Source: Actinomadura xylanilytica | GTDB taxonomy: Bacteria; Actinomycetota; Actinomycetes; Streptosporangiales; Streptosporangiaceae | Assembly: GCF_030283145.1 (NCBI RefSeq) | Contig: NZ_JASNWE010000003.1 | Coordinates: 682,001 to 746,000, forward strand | Length of the DNA: 64,000 nt | Direction: 5' to 3' | Shown here: piece by piece, positions 17,406-28,885 of the stretch | Numbering within the stretch: the stretch's first letter is position 1 | How the letters are laid out: each line of letters begins with the position of its first letter | Made by a program: the position numbers and the translations under genes | Notes under the pieces: generated by a model | What the model saw: only the letters and a program-made list of their open reading frames with translations | Told to the model about the DNA's origin: nothing | Databases searched by the model: none

Positions 17406-17594
17406 TCCGGACCGCCCGGAACCGCGTCCAGAACCGCATCCGAACCCCGTCCGAGCCTCCTCCCGGCACCCACCGGACCGGACCGGTGACCGGAACCTGA
17501 CAGCCGCGCGAAAGTTGATCGTGATCGGCCCTGCCGCCGGGCCGCGCGGGGTTAGGCTGCGGGCGTCCAAATAAAGATCTTCCCAGGGCGGCCC
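17406..17594. other. Intergenic region upstream of STAND-LuxR 1
   Basis: 189 bp. It contains CCGGACCGGACCGG-like short repeats and a -10-like TAGGCT (17553-17558). An AGGGCG ribosome site at 17585-17590 precedes the next start. No hairpin terminator with a T run was seen. Confidence 0.5.
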
Positions 17595-19961
17595 ATGTCC
17601 GACCGTGCGGCGCGTCCCCGGCCGGCCGCGCTCCCCGCCGAGGTGAGCCGGTTCGTCGGCCGGCGGCGCGAGCTGATGGTGATCGAGGAGGCACTCGGCC
17701 GCTCGCGGCTGGTGACGCTGGTCGGCGTCGGCGGGGTCGGCAAGACCCGGCTCGCGCTGCGCGCCGCCACCCGGATGCGCGACACCTTCGCCGACGGGGC
17801 GCTGTTCGTCGAGCTGTCGGCGCTGCGCAAGCCCGAGCTGCTCGCCCGCACCGTCGCCGCGGCGCTGCGGCTGCCGGACCAGACCGCCGGCGATCCGCTG
17901 GACCTGCTGGCCGGACGGCTCACCGACCGGCACCTGCTGCTGGTGCTCGACACGTGCGAGCACCTGGTGGACGCCTGCGCGCCGCTGGTCGGGGAGCTGC
18001 TGCACGCGGCGCCGCGGCTGTGCGTGCTGGCGACCAGCCGGGAGCCGCTCGACGTCACCGGCGAGCACACCCTGCTCGTCCCGCCGCTCGACACCGTCCA
18101 GCGCACCACCGCCGGACGGCCGGGCGCCGGACGCGCGGGCGAGGAGCGCGGCGGGACCGACGCCGACTGCGAATCGGTCCGGCTGTTCGCCGACCGCGCC
18201 GAGGCCATGGTCCCCGGCTTCGCGCTGACATCGGACAACAGGGAGGCGGTGGCCCGGCTGTGCAGCAGGCTGGAGGGCCTGCCGCTGGCGATCGAGCTGG
18301 CCGCGGTGCGGCTGCGGGTGATGTCGGTGGAGCAGATCGACGCGCGGCTCGGCGACCGGTTCCGGCTCCTCGGCACCAGCCGGGCGGGACGCGACCGGCA
18401 CCAGACGCTGCGCGCCGCCGTGGGCTGGAGCCACGAGCTGTGCACCCCCGCCGAGCGGGCGCTGTGGGCGCGGCTGTCGGTGTTCCCCGGCGACTTCGAC
18501 CTCAAGGCCGCCGAGCACGTCTGCGCCGGCGGCGACCTGCCCGCCGCCGACCTGTTCGACGTGCTCGGCCGGCTCGTCGAGAAGTCGATCGTCCTGTGCG
18601 AGGACGGCGGGCGCCGCTACCGGATGCTCGACACGATCCGCGACTACGGCGCCGAGCACCTCGACGGCCTGGGCGAGCGCGACGCCCTGCGGCTGCGCCA
18701 CCGCGACCACTACTTCGCGCTGGCGCGGCGGGCGATGACGGCGGCGGCGGGCGCCCGGCAGATCCCGGAGCTGCGGCGGCTGCGGGCCGAGAACGCCAAC
18801 CTGCGGGTCGCCCTCGACCACGCCCTGTCCACGCCGGGGTCGGAACCGGACGCGCTGCGGCTCCTGGCCGGCCTGCAAACCTACTGGCTGGCGCTCGGCC
18901 TGTTCGGCGAGGCCAGGCACTGGTACGACCGGGCGCTCGCCGCCTGCCCGCCCCCCATGGCCGAACGCGGCTGGCCGTGCCACGCCGACGCCCTGTTCGC
19001 CGTCCTCCAGGGCGACCTCGCCACGGCCCGGCCGCTCCTGGACGAGGCGCAGCACCTCGCCGCCGGGGATCCCGAGCTCGAAGCCCACGTCCTGGAGACC
19101 CGCGCCCGGCTCGCCCTGTACGCCGACGACCTGCGGGAGGCCATCGCCCTCCACGAGCGGGCCCGCGCGATCTTCAACGGGATCGGCTACCGCGACCCGT
19201 ACGCGATGGGCAACCACATGCTGCTCGCGTCCGCCCACCTGTTCGCGGGCGACATCGACCGCGCGCTGGCGTCCGCCGAGGAGGGGCTGGCGCTGTCCCG
19301 GGAGCGCGGCGACCAGTGGAGCCTGTCGTTCACCCTGTACGTCCGGGGCGGCGCTCACTGGATGCGCGGCGACATCGAGCGGGCGCACCGCGACGCGCTC
19401 GACGCGCTGAGCGTCAAGGAGGCGTTCGGCGACCTGTTCGGCATCACGATCAGCGTCGACCTGCTCAGCGCGTGCGCGATGTCGCGCGGCGACTTCGACC
19501 GGGCCGGCCTGCTGGTCGGGGCCGCCGGGGCGCTGTGGGAGACCCTGGGCGCCCCGATCCAGCTCGGCCCCCGGTACCTGGCCATCCGGGAGGGCGTCGA
19601 GAAGGGATGCCGCCAGGGCCTGGCCCCCGAGCGGTACGAGGAGGTCAGGGCGCGCGGCCGGGACCTCCCGGTCGAGCGGGTCATCGCGCTGGCCCGCGGC
19701 ACCGGGCCGGTCGCGGGCCCGGACGGCGCGGACGGCGCGGACCGCGACGCCCGCGGGGACGGCGCGCAGAGCACGCTGACCAGGCGCGAGGCCGAGGTCG
19801 CCGGGCTGGTGGCGGAGGGGCTGCCGAACCGGGAGATCGCCGAGCGGCTCGGCATCGCCAAGCGGACCGCGGACTCGCACGTCGAGCACATCCTGGCCAA
19901 GCTCGGCTTCGCCTCCCGCATCCAGATCGCCGTCTGGGCCGAGCGTCGCGGCAAAGACTGA
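17595..19961 (+). CDS. STAND ATPase - LuxR regulator, paralog 1
   Basis: 788 aa. N-terminal NB-ARC-like STAND ATPase: Walker A GVGGVGKT (44-51), Walker B LLLVLDTCEH (about 117-126), sensor motif ATSREPLD, and GLPLAIELAAVRLR. A winged-helix region (ALWARLSVFPGDFDLKAAE) follows, then a long TPR-like helical repeat region (about 380-690) and a C-terminal LuxR HTH (LTRREAEVAGLVAEGLPNRE, about 728-788). Proteins of this type are signal-gated transcription factors in which ligand binding to the repeats promotes ATP-dependent oligomerisation. Two paralogs follow downstream, and the DNA-binding helix differs slightly (IAKRTADSHVEH). Confidence 0.92.
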   Translation: MSDRAARPRPAALPAEVSRFVGRRRELMVIEEALGRSRLVTLVGVGGVGKTRLALRAATRMRDTFADGALFVELSALRKPELLARTVAAALRLPDQTAGDPLDLLAGRLTDRHLLLVLDTCEHLVDACAPLVGELLHAAPRLCVLATSREPLDVTGEHTLLVPPLDTVQRTTAGRPGAGRAGEERGGTDADCESVRLFADRAEAMVPGFALTSDNREAVARLCSRLEGLPLAIELAAVRLRVMSVEQIDARLGDRFRLLGTSRAGRDRHQTLRAAVGWSHELCTPAERALWARLSVFPGDFDLKAAEHVCAGGDLPAADLFDVLGRLVEKSIVLCEDGGRRYRMLDTIRDYGAEHLDGLGERDALRLRHRDHYFALARRAMTAAAGARQIPELRRLRAENANLRVALDHALSTPGSEPDALRLLAGLQTYWLALGLFGEARHWYDRALAACPPPMAERGWPCHADALFAVLQGDLATARPLLDEAQHLAAGDPELEAHVLETRARLALYADDLREAIALHERARAIFNGIGYRDPYAMGNHMLLASAHLFAGDIDRALASAEEGLALSRERGDQWSLSFTLYVRGGAHWMRGDIERAHRDALDALSVKEAFGDLFGITISVDLLSACAMSRGDFDRAGLLVGAAGALWETLGAPIQLGPRYLAIREGVEKGCRQGLAPERYEEVRARGRDLPVERVIALARGTGPVAGPDGADGADRDARGDGAQSTLTRREAEVAGLVAEGLPNREIAERLGIAKRTADSHVEHILAKLGFASRIQIAVWAERRGKD

Positions 19962-20002
19962 CCCGCTGCGAGCACACGCCGCAACAAAGCCACTCCGGAG
20001 CG

Positions 20003-20008
20003 TACGAT
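20003..20008 (+). promoter_or_regulatory. Putative -10 of STAND-LuxR 2 within ACTCCGG-N4-TACGAT
   Basis: TACGAT is preceded by ACTCCGG four bases upstream. Almost the same arrangement, with a 3-base gap, stands before STAND-LuxR 3 (24919-24932), suggesting an inherited promoter. No clear -35 is recognisable. Confidence 0.4.
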
Positions 20009-20064
20009 TCAGAGAATCCCGCCCGCGGACCTGGCGTCCGCGGGCCCCCGACCCCGAGGTGGCC

Positions 20065-22542
20065 ATGACGACATCACTGGCGGCGGGTTCCCCCGATGCC
20101 CGCCCCGCGGGCAACCTGCCCGCCGAGGTGAGCAGCTTCATCGGGCGGCGCCAGGACCTGGCCGAGGTGAAGGCCGCGCTCGAACGGTCCCGGCTGGTGA
20201 CGTTGTGCGGGGTCGGCGGGGTCGGCAAGACCCGCCTCGCGCTGCGCACCGCCGCCGACCTCGGCGGCCGGTTCGCCGACGGGGTGTGGCTGGTCGAGCT
20301 GTCGGCGCTGCGCGAGCCGGGCCCGCTGGCCCGCGCGGTGGGCGACGCGCTGCGGCTGCCCGGCGGCTACTCCGGCGACCCGCTCGACCTGCTCGCCGAC
20401 CATCTCGCCGACCGGCACCTGCTGCTGGTGCTGGACACCTGCGAGCACCTCATCGACGCCTGCGCGACGCTCGCCGAGGTGCTGGCCCGCGCCGCGCCCC
20501 GGCTGCGCATCATCGTCACCAGCCGCGAACCGCTCGACGTGATCGGCGAGCACACGATCATGGTGTCGCCGCTCCCCGCTCCCGCTCCCGCCCCCGAGGA
20601 CGCCCCCACAGACGCCGGCGCAGACGCCGGCACCGACACCGGCACCGGGGATTCCGACGGCGAAGCCGACGGCGACGCGATGCGGCTGTTCGCCGAGCGG
20701 GCCGCGGCGATGAAGCCCGGCTTCGCGCTGACCCCCGGCAACCGGCGGGCGGTGGCGCGGCTGTGCCACCGGCTCGACGGCATCCCGCTCGCGATCGAGC
20801 TGGCGGCCGTCCGGCTGCGGGTGATGTCGATCGAGCAGCTCGACCAGCGGCTGGACGACCGGTTCCGGCTGCTCGGCACGGCCCGCACCAGCCAGTACCG
20901 GCACCAGACGCTGCACGCCGCGATCGCCTGGAGCCACGAGCTGTGCACCACCGCCGAGCAGGCGCTGTGGGCGCGGCTGTCGGTGTTCCCCGGCGACTTC
21001 GACCTGGAGGCCGCCGAGCACGTCTGCGCCGACGCCCCCGTCCCTCCCGCCGACGACGCCCCCGACGGCACGGTGCCCGACGGCACGGTGCCCGACGCCA
21101 CGGTGCTCGACCCCACGGCGCTCGACCCCACGGTGCCCGCCCACGATCTGCTCGACGTGCTGACGCGGCTGGTCGAGAAGTCGGTGGTGCGGTACGAGCG
21201 GACGCGGGGCCGCTACCGGATGCTCGACACCATCCGCGAGTTCGGCGCCGAGCTCCTCGAGCAGTCCGGCGGGCGCGACGGACACGCGCGGCGGCACCAC
21301 CGGCACTACGCCGCGCTGTCCGAACGCGCCGCCGAGGCGCGGCTCAGCGGCGCCCAGCTCGGCTGGGCCCGCAGGCTGCGCGCCGAGGTCCCCAACCTGC
21401 GGGCGGCGCTGGAGTGGACGCTGAACACCCCCGGCGAGGCGTCCTCGGGCCTGCGGCTGGCCGCCTCGCTGCGGCACTACTGGTACTCCACCGGCCAGTT
21501 CAACGAGGGGCGCGACTGGTGCCAGCGGGTGCTGGCGGCCACGACGGGCGTCACCGCCGAACGCGGCTGGACGGCGTACGGGGTGGGGCTGTTCGCCGTC
21601 CTCCAGGGCGACCTGGCCGACGCCGGGCCGCTGCTGGCCGAGGCCGCCGAGGCCGCCGGCACGCTCGGCGACGCCGACCTGTGGGCGCACGCCGTCCACG
21701 AGCGCGGCCGTTCGGCGTTCTACGCCGGCGACATCGAGAAGGCGCTCGGGTGCTACCGCGAGACGCAGGCGATCTACGAGCGCGACGGGCACCGCGATCC
21801 GGACGCCCTCACGATCTACACCGACCTCGGGTCCGCGCTGGCCCTGCTCGGTGACCTGGACGGCGCGCTGCGCGCCTGCGAGCAGGGGCTGGCGGCGTGC
21901 GAGGCGACCGGCGAGCAGTGGGCCCGCGCGTTCGCGCTGTGGATGCGCGGCGCGACGCACTACCTGGGCGGCGCGATCGACGCCGCCGCCCGGGACGCAC
22001 GCGAGAGCCTGCTGATCGTGGAGGCGTTCAACGACCAGGTCGCCGCCACGATGTGCCTCGACCTGCTGATGGTGTGCGCGGTCTCCCGCGACGAGTACGA
22101 GCGGGCCGCGGTCCTCGCCGGCGCCACCGCCGGGATGTGGCAGGCGCTGCGCGCGCCGATCCAGCGCGGGCCGCACTACGCGGGGCTGCGCGACGCCGGG
22201 GTCGACGCGGCGCGGGCGGCGCTCGGCGACGAGCGGCTGCGCACCGCGCAGGACGCGGGCCGCGCCCTGCCGGTCGGCGAGGCGATCGCCCTCGCCCTCG
22301 ACCCGGCCCGCGCGCCCGACCTGCCGCCGCCGCCCGGGTCGGCGGTGACGGTGCTGACCCGGCGCGAGCGGCAGGTCGCCGAGCTGGTCGCCGAGGGGCT
22401 GTCCAACCGCGAGATCGCGGAACGGCTGATCATCGCCAAGCGGACCGTCGACTCGCACGTGGAGCACATCCTGGCCAAGCTCGGCGTCAGCTCGCGCACG
22501 CAGGTCGCCACGCGGACCGGCCGGCCGGCCCGCACCTCGTGA
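20065..22542 (+). CDS. STAND ATPase - LuxR regulator, paralog 2
   Basis: 825 aa. ATG 20065 chosen because GAGG lies five bases upstream; the GTG at 20059 overlaps that site. Same architecture as paralog 1: P-loop GVGGVGKTR, LLLVLDTCEH, SREPLDVIGEHT, winged helix, TPR-like repeats, C-terminal LuxR HTH (LTRRERQVAELVAEGLSNRE). Two low-complexity insertions are unique to it: a Pro/Asp/Gly/Thr stretch after the ATPase core and five 15-bp repeats (21061-21135) before the winged-helix end. The HTH-coding DNA is identical to paralog 3 over 86 bp, indicating recent duplication or gene conversion. It precedes the molybdopterin oxidoreductase gene by 61 bp. Confidence 0.92.
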   Translation: MTTSLAAGSPDARPAGNLPAEVSSFIGRRQDLAEVKAALERSRLVTLCGVGGVGKTRLALRTAADLGGRFADGVWLVELSALREPGPLARAVGDALRLPGGYSGDPLDLLADHLADRHLLLVLDTCEHLIDACATLAEVLARAAPRLRIIVTSREPLDVIGEHTIMVSPLPAPAPAPEDAPTDAGADAGTDTGTGDSDGEADGDAMRLFAERAAAMKPGFALTPGNRRAVARLCHRLDGIPLAIELAAVRLRVMSIEQLDQRLDDRFRLLGTARTSQYRHQTLHAAIAWSHELCTTAEQALWARLSVFPGDFDLEAAEHVCADAPVPPADDAPDGTVPDGTVPDATVLDPTALDPTVPAHDLLDVLTRLVEKSVVRYERTRGRYRMLDTIREFGAELLEQSGGRDGHARRHHRHYAALSERAAEARLSGAQLGWARRLRAEVPNLRAALEWTLNTPGEASSGLRLAASLRHYWYSTGQFNEGRDWCQRVLAATTGVTAERGWTAYGVGLFAVLQGDLADAGPLLAEAAEAAGTLGDADLWAHAVHERGRSAFYAGDIEKALGCYRETQAIYERDGHRDPDALTIYTDLGSALALLGDLDGALRACEQGLAACEATGEQWARAFALWMRGATHYLGGAIDAAARDARESLLIVEAFNDQVAATMCLDLLMVCAVSRDEYERAAVLAGATAGMWQALRAPIQRGPHYAGLRDAGVDAARAALGDERLRTAQDAGRALPVGEAIALALDPARAPDLPPPPGSAVTVLTRRERQVAELVAEGLSNREIAERLIIAKRTVDSHVEHILAKLGVSSRTQVATRTGRPARTS
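21061..21135 (+). repeat. Five 15-bp tandem repeats in STAND-LuxR 2
   Basis: Units at 21061, 21076, 21091, 21106 and 21121. The first two are identical (CCCGACGGCACGGTG) and the others drift. They encode P/L-D-x-T-V/A pentapeptides, absent from the two paralogs, so this is a recent in-frame expansion in an interdomain linker. Confidence 0.9.
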
Positions 22543-22603
22543 GCGCCGCCCGCGACGTGCGACAGTGGGACCAGGCCCCGCCCCGACCCCGAGGATGTGC
22601 GTG

Positions 22604-24883
<2,280 letters not shown>

Positions 24884-24918
24884 GGGTGTTGCCCGCGAGC
24901 CCCCTGTCCCGACCGGAA

Positions 24919-24932
24919 CTCCGGCATACGAT
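24919..24932 (+). promoter_or_regulatory. Putative promoter element of STAND-LuxR 3 (ACTCCGG-N-TACGAT)
   Basis: ACTCCGG followed by TACGAT (24927-24932), echoing the element before STAND-LuxR 2. The transcript would start about 7 bases later, leaving a roughly 27-base leader with GAGG at 24957-24960 before the GTG at 24966. Confidence 0.4.
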
Positions 24933-24965
24933 ATGTACGCTCCCCACGTTCCGATCGAGGTGGCC

Positions 24966-27266
24966 GTGACGGTTCTGGCTGAGAAGGCGGGCGCGGGCAA
25001 CCTGCCGGCCGAGGTGACCAAGTTCATCGGCCGGCGGCGCGAACTCGCCGAGGCCAAGCAGGTGCTGGCGCGCACCCGGCTGCTGACCCTCACCGGGGTC
25101 GGCGGGGTCGGCAAGACCCGGCTGGCGGTGCGGCTGGCGACCGACCTGCGCCGCTCGTTCGCCGACGGGGTGTGGCTGGTCGAGCTGTCGGCGCTGCACG
25201 AGCCCGAGCTGCTGCCGCGCACCGTCGCCGACGCCCTCCAGCTCCCCGGCCAGACGGCCGGGGCCCCGCTCGACCGGCTCTCCGACCATCTGGCCGACAA
25301 GCGGCTGCTGCTGCTGCTGGACACCTGCGAGCACCTCGTCGACGGGTGCGCGCTGCTGTCGGAGGTGCTGCTGCGCGCCGCGCCCGGCCTGCGCATCCTG
25401 ACCACCAGCCGCGAGCCGCTCGACGTGATGGGCGAGCACAACCTGATGATCCAGCCGCTGCCGGTCTCCGGCGGCCCCGGCGAGGACGACGCGGTGGCGC
25501 TGTTCGCCGACCGCGCCGAGGCGATGGCGCCCGGCTTCGCGCTCAGCGGCGACAACCGCGACACGGTGACCCGGCTGTGCCGCCGGCTCGACGGCATCCC
25601 GCTCGCGATCGAGCTGGCCGCGGTGCGGCTGCGCACCATGTCGGTCGAGCAGCTCGAGGCGCGGATCGACGACCGGTTCCGGCTGCTCGGCACCAGCCGC
25701 GCGGGCCGCGACCGGCACCGCACGCTGCGCGCCGCGATCGAGTGGAGCCACGAGCTGTGCACCCCCGACGAGCAGGCGCTGTGGGCGCGGCTCTCGGTCT
25801 TCCCCGGCGACTTCGACCTGACCGCCGCCGAGGGCGTCTGCGGCGGTGACGAGGTCGCCGCCGACGGGCTGTTCGAGGTGCTGGGCCGGCTGGTGGAGAA
25901 GTCGATCGTGCTGTGCGAGCGCGACGGCCGCCGCTACCGCATGCTCGACACCATCCGCGAGTACGGCGCCGAGCGGCTCGCCGAGCTCGGCGAGGGCCCG
26001 GCGCTGCGCCGCCTGCACCGCGACCACTACCTCGACCTGGCCGTGCAGGCCCGCAACGCGGCGCTCGGCGCCGACCAGCTCGGCTGGCTGATCAGGCTCC
26101 GCGACGAGAACGCTAACCTGCGGGTCGCGCTGGAGTACTCGCTGTCCTCGCCCGACGAGGAGGCCACCGGCCTGCGCCTGACCATCGTCCTCCAGCACTA
26201 CTGGATGTGCCTGGGGCTGTTCGCCGAGGCGCGGCGCTGGCACGAGCGGGCGCTGGGGATCGCCTCCGCCTCCCCGCGCGACCGCGCCGTGGTCGGCTAC
26301 GGCGCCGCGATGGTCGCCGTCCAGCAGGGCGAGCCCGACTACGCCCGGCCGCTGTTCGCCGCCGCGCTGGAGGCCGGCGACGACGAGCTGCGGGCGCACG
26401 CGCTGCACGGGCAGGCCCTGATCGCCCTGTTCGAGGGGCACCTCGACGAGGCGCGCGCGCATCTGGAGGAGGCCCGCGCCGCGTTCGACGAGATCGGCTA
26501 CAACGACCCCCTCGCGCTGCTCACCGGGCCGCACCTGTCGACGGTGCTGCTGCTCCAGGGCCTCGAGGACGAGGCCCTGGCCGTCGCGCAGGAGACCGTC
26601 CGCGGCGGTGAGGAGACCGGAGAGTGCTGGAACCACTCGTTCGCGCTCTACGCCCGGGGCGCGGCGCACTGGTGGCTCGGCGAGCACGACAAGGCCGTCC
26701 AGGACCTGCTGGCCTGCCTGCGCATCAAGGAGTCGCTCGGCGACCAGCTCGGCATCACCCTCGCCCTCGACCTACTGACCCCGGCCTCGGTGGTGGGCGG
26801 CGAGAACGAGCGGGCGGCGATGCTGCTGGGCGCCACCGACACGATGTGGCGGACGCTCGGCGCGTCCGGCCAGTACGGGCCGCACTACATGCAGCGGCGC
26901 GCGACGTCCGAGCGGGCGGTGCTGCGGCGGCTCCCGCGGCGGCCGTTCGAGGACGCCAAGCGGCGCGGCGCGGGCCTGTCGGTCGCCGAGGCGATCGCGC
27001 TGGCCCGCGGCGAGACCGCGTCCGACGCCGCGCCCGGGGCGGCCGACGCGCCCGCCGCCGACCCGCTGACCGTCCGCGAGCGGCAGGTCGCCGCGCTGGT
27101 CGCCGAGGGCCTGTCCAACCGCGAGATCGCGGAACGGCTGATCATCGCCAAGCGGACCGTCGACTCGCACGTGGAGCACATCCTGGCCAAGCTCGGGTTC
27201 AACTCGCGCACCCAGATCGCCACCTGGAACGAGCGCCGCGACCGGGCCGCCGGCCCCCGGGCCTGA
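24966..27266 (+). CDS. STAND ATPase - LuxR regulator, paralog 3
   Basis: 766 aa. GTG 24966 chosen because its context (GAGGTGGCC then start) is the same as that of paralog 2; an in-frame ATG at 24933 overlaps the likely -10. The domains match the other paralogs: P-loop GVGGVGKTR, LLLLLDTCEH, TTSREPLDVMGEH, winged helix, TPR-like repeats and LuxR HTH (LTVRERQVAALVAEGLSNRE). It lacks the linker insertions of paralog 2. The gene stands 82 bp after the molybdopterin oxidoreductase and has its own promoter. What signal it senses is unknown; family members sense maltotriose, nucleotides or peptides. Confidence 0.92.
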   Translation: MTVLAEKAGAGNLPAEVTKFIGRRRELAEAKQVLARTRLLTLTGVGGVGKTRLAVRLATDLRRSFADGVWLVELSALHEPELLPRTVADALQLPGQTAGAPLDRLSDHLADKRLLLLLDTCEHLVDGCALLSEVLLRAAPGLRILTTSREPLDVMGEHNLMIQPLPVSGGPGEDDAVALFADRAEAMAPGFALSGDNRDTVTRLCRRLDGIPLAIELAAVRLRTMSVEQLEARIDDRFRLLGTSRAGRDRHRTLRAAIEWSHELCTPDEQALWARLSVFPGDFDLTAAEGVCGGDEVAADGLFEVLGRLVEKSIVLCERDGRRYRMLDTIREYGAERLAELGEGPALRRLHRDHYLDLAVQARNAALGADQLGWLIRLRDENANLRVALEYSLSSPDEEATGLRLTIVLQHYWMCLGLFAEARRWHERALGIASASPRDRAVVGYGAAMVAVQQGEPDYARPLFAAALEAGDDELRAHALHGQALIALFEGHLDEARAHLEEARAAFDEIGYNDPLALLTGPHLSTVLLLQGLEDEALAVAQETVRGGEETGECWNHSFALYARGAAHWWLGEHDKAVQDLLACLRIKESLGDQLGITLALDLLTPASVVGGENERAAMLLGATDTMWRTLGASGQYGPHYMQRRATSERAVLRRLPRRPFEDAKRRGAGLSVAEAIALARGETASDAAPGAADAPAADPLTVRERQVAALVAEGLSNREIAERLIIAKRTVDSHVEHILAKLGFNSRTQIATWNERRDRAAGPRA

Positions 27267-27339
27267 CCCGCCGCCGGTACCGGCCGCGACACGCCGCGAC
27301 GACCTGGACCGGCGGCTCCCCGCCGCGCCCCGGCTGCTT

Positions 27340-27345
27340 TAGGCT
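27340..27345 (+). promoter_or_regulatory. -10 element of the leaderless DUF1707 gene
   Basis: TAGGCT ends 6 bp before the ATG at 27352, so transcription should start at the start codon. No ribosome-binding site is present. No good -35 is seen. Confidence 0.55.
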
Positions 27346-27351
27346 CGGTCC

Positions 27352-28020
27352 ATGACGAACCTCCCCGATCGGGCGGACTCCCCCAACCCGCCCGAGATGC
27401 GCGCGTCCGACACCGACCGTGACCGTGTCGCGCAGATCCTGCGGGACGCGGCGGGCGACGGACGGCTGACGCTGGAGGAGCTCGACGAGCGCTTGGACCT
27501 GGTCTACGCCGCCAAGACCTACGCCGACCTGGAGCCCGTCACCCGGGACCTGCCGGCGGCCGGCTCCCCCGGCCCGTCCGTCCCCGTCACCGGCCGCGCG
27601 CCCGGCTTCGCCCCGGTCCCCGACGCCCCCTCATGGAAGAGCGGCGTCGCCGTCATGGCCGAGTTCAAGCGGCAGGGCGTCTGGAACGTCCCGGCGGTCT
27701 TCACCGCCTTCGCCTTCTGGGGCGGCGGCAAGATCGACCTGCGCGAGGCCCGGTTCAGCGAGAACGAGGTGCGGATCCGCGCCTTCGCCGTCATGGGCGG
27801 CATCGACGTGATCGCCCCCGAGGACCTCACCGTGCACGTCACGGGCATCGGGATCATGGGCGGCTTCGAGCACGACGCCAGCGGCCCCGGCGCCGCCGGC
27901 GCCCCCCGGGTGATCGTCTCCGGCTTCTCCTTCTGGGGCGGCGTCAGTGTGAAGCGCAAGGCCCGCCGCGAGGAGAAGCGCCTCCGCAGGGAGCAGCGCC
28001 GGCGCGAAGAGCTCGAGTAG
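27352..28020 (+). CDS. DUF1707 / LiaF-C-like protein
   Basis: 222 aa. The N-terminal DUF1707 (SHOCT-like) motif reads MRASDTDRDRVAQILRDAAG, then LTLEELDERLDLVYAAKTYADL (about 16-62). The C-terminal half (about 95-195) contains repeated FWGGGKIDL, GGIDVIAPED and GFSFWGGVSVK, a beta-helix like the C-terminal domain of LiaF/VraT cell-wall-stress proteins. The end is a highly charged Arg/Glu helix. No membrane segment is present, so it is probably cytosolic or peripheral. DUF1707 proteins often accompany envelope-stress systems; a role here is inferred only. It is leaderless and converges on the NIPSNAP gene. Confidence 0.88.
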   Translation: MTNLPDRADSPNPPEMRASDTDRDRVAQILRDAAGDGRLTLEELDERLDLVYAAKTYADLEPVTRDLPAAGSPGPSVPVTGRAPGFAPVPDAPSWKSGVAVMAEFKRQGVWNVPAVFTAFAFWGGGKIDLREARFSENEVRIRAFAVMGGIDVIAPEDLTVHVTGIGIMGGFEHDASGPGAAGAPRVIVSGFSFWGGVSVKRKARREEKRLRREQRRREELE

Positions 28021-28044
28021 CCCGCGAGCAGCCCCGGCGGCCGG

Positions 28045-28809
28045 TCACCGAGGCGCCAGCTTGCTCCCGGGGTAGGGGCTGAGCAGGGTCTCGCGCCAGG
28101 GGCCGTCGAGGTATTCGCGGGCTCGTTTGCGCCAGCTCAGCAGGCGGTGGTCGGGCTCGACCCCGTCGTCCAGGCCGAGGGCGGCGTCGCGGGCCCGCTG
28201 GAGGCCGAGGTGGGCGTCGATGCCGGTGCCCCAGAGCGTGACCACCTCGGTGTCGCAGAACTGCACCTCGTAGGCGCCCGCGAGCCGGTGGCCGTGCTCG
28301 GCGAGGACCGGGGCCCGCTCCTCGCGCACCGCGGCCAGGTAGTCGAGCGCGGCGCCGGGACGGACCTGGGCGCTCTCGAACAGGTACAGCGGCGCGGCGT
28401 AGCCCTCGGCGACCAGGTCCGCCAGGGCCGGGCCGCCGGGGGCCGCGCCGAGCGGGCGGGAGAACGCGCCGTGCCGCAGGTCGTCGATGTCGGACAGGAA
28501 CAGGTTCTGCTGGACGTCGTCGTAGATCTCCAGCATCTGCCGCCAGCCGCCCTCCCAGCCGCCGTGGCAGTCCCAGAGCGTGACCACCTTGAACTGCGGG
28601 TGGCCGGTGATGCCGACCGCGTAGAAGGCGCCCACCAGGTCGATGTCGCGGGACCTGATGGACAGTCCCTCGGTCAGCTCGTGCGCGCCCTCGGCGAGCC
28701 GGTCGTCCTCCTGCTTGTAGGCGGTGAGCCAGCGCAGGTACTCCAGCGGCCTGCGCGAGTTCATCGGGTGGAACTCGACCTCTTCGAGCAGGTAGATGCC
28801 GCGGCGCAC
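28045..28809 (-). CDS. NIPSNAP-family protein (two ferredoxin-like repeats)
   Basis: 254 aa, GTG start with GGGAGG five bases upstream. An N-terminal YLLEEVEFHPMNSRRPLEYLRWL and a C-terminal AGAYEVQFCDTEVVTLWG resemble the duplicated dimeric alpha/beta-barrel (NIPSNAP) fold. VVTLWDCHGGWEGGWRQM in the middle is a characteristic stretch. Bacterial members often sit in catabolic clusters for aromatic or steroid compounds, but no activity is established. A 16-bp palindrome lies just upstream and may bind a TetR-type repressor. It is monocistronic and convergent with the DUF1707 gene. Confidence 0.75.
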   Translation of the reverse strand: MRRGIYLLEEVEFHPMNSRRPLEYLRWLTAYKQEDDRLAEGAHELTEGLSIRSRDIDLVGAFYAVGITGHPQFKVVTLWDCHGGWEGGWRQMLEIYDDVQQNLFLSDIDDLRHGAFSRPLGAAPGGPALADLVAEGYAAPLYLFESAQVRPGAALDYLAAVREERAPVLAEHGHRLAGAYEVQFCDTEVVTLWGTGIDAHLGLQRARDAALGLDDGVEPDHRLLSWRKRAREYLDGPWRETLLSPYPGSKLAPR

Positions 28810-28824
28810 GGGGCCTCCCGGAAG

Positions 28825-28840
28825 ACAAGCAGATGCTTGT
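28825..28840. promoter_or_regulatory. 16-bp operator-like palindrome ACAAGCAGATGCTTGT upstream of NIPSNAP gene
   Basis: Perfect 7-bp arms ACAAGCA / TGCTTGT around GA. It is 15 bp upstream of the GTG start and just downstream of a possible minus-strand -10 (TAGTGT). The position fits a repressor site at the transcription start. It resembles but does not equal the KstR2-type site at 16466. Confidence 0.6.
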
Positions 28841-28885
28841 TCGGGACACTAGACACTCCGGGGACCCCGCGCAACGGCGGCGCCC

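Noticed and set aside
16383..20249. A 1288-codon minus-strand frame opposite STAND-LuxR 1
   Set aside because: Arg/Gln/Gly-rich translation without domains, mirrored by similar frames opposite the two paralogs. It is a shadow of the sense codon bias.
24933..24965. ATG at 24933 as start of STAND-LuxR 3
   Set aside because: It overlaps the probable -10 TACGAT. The GTG at 24966 has the same GAGG-N5 context as the ATG of paralog 2.
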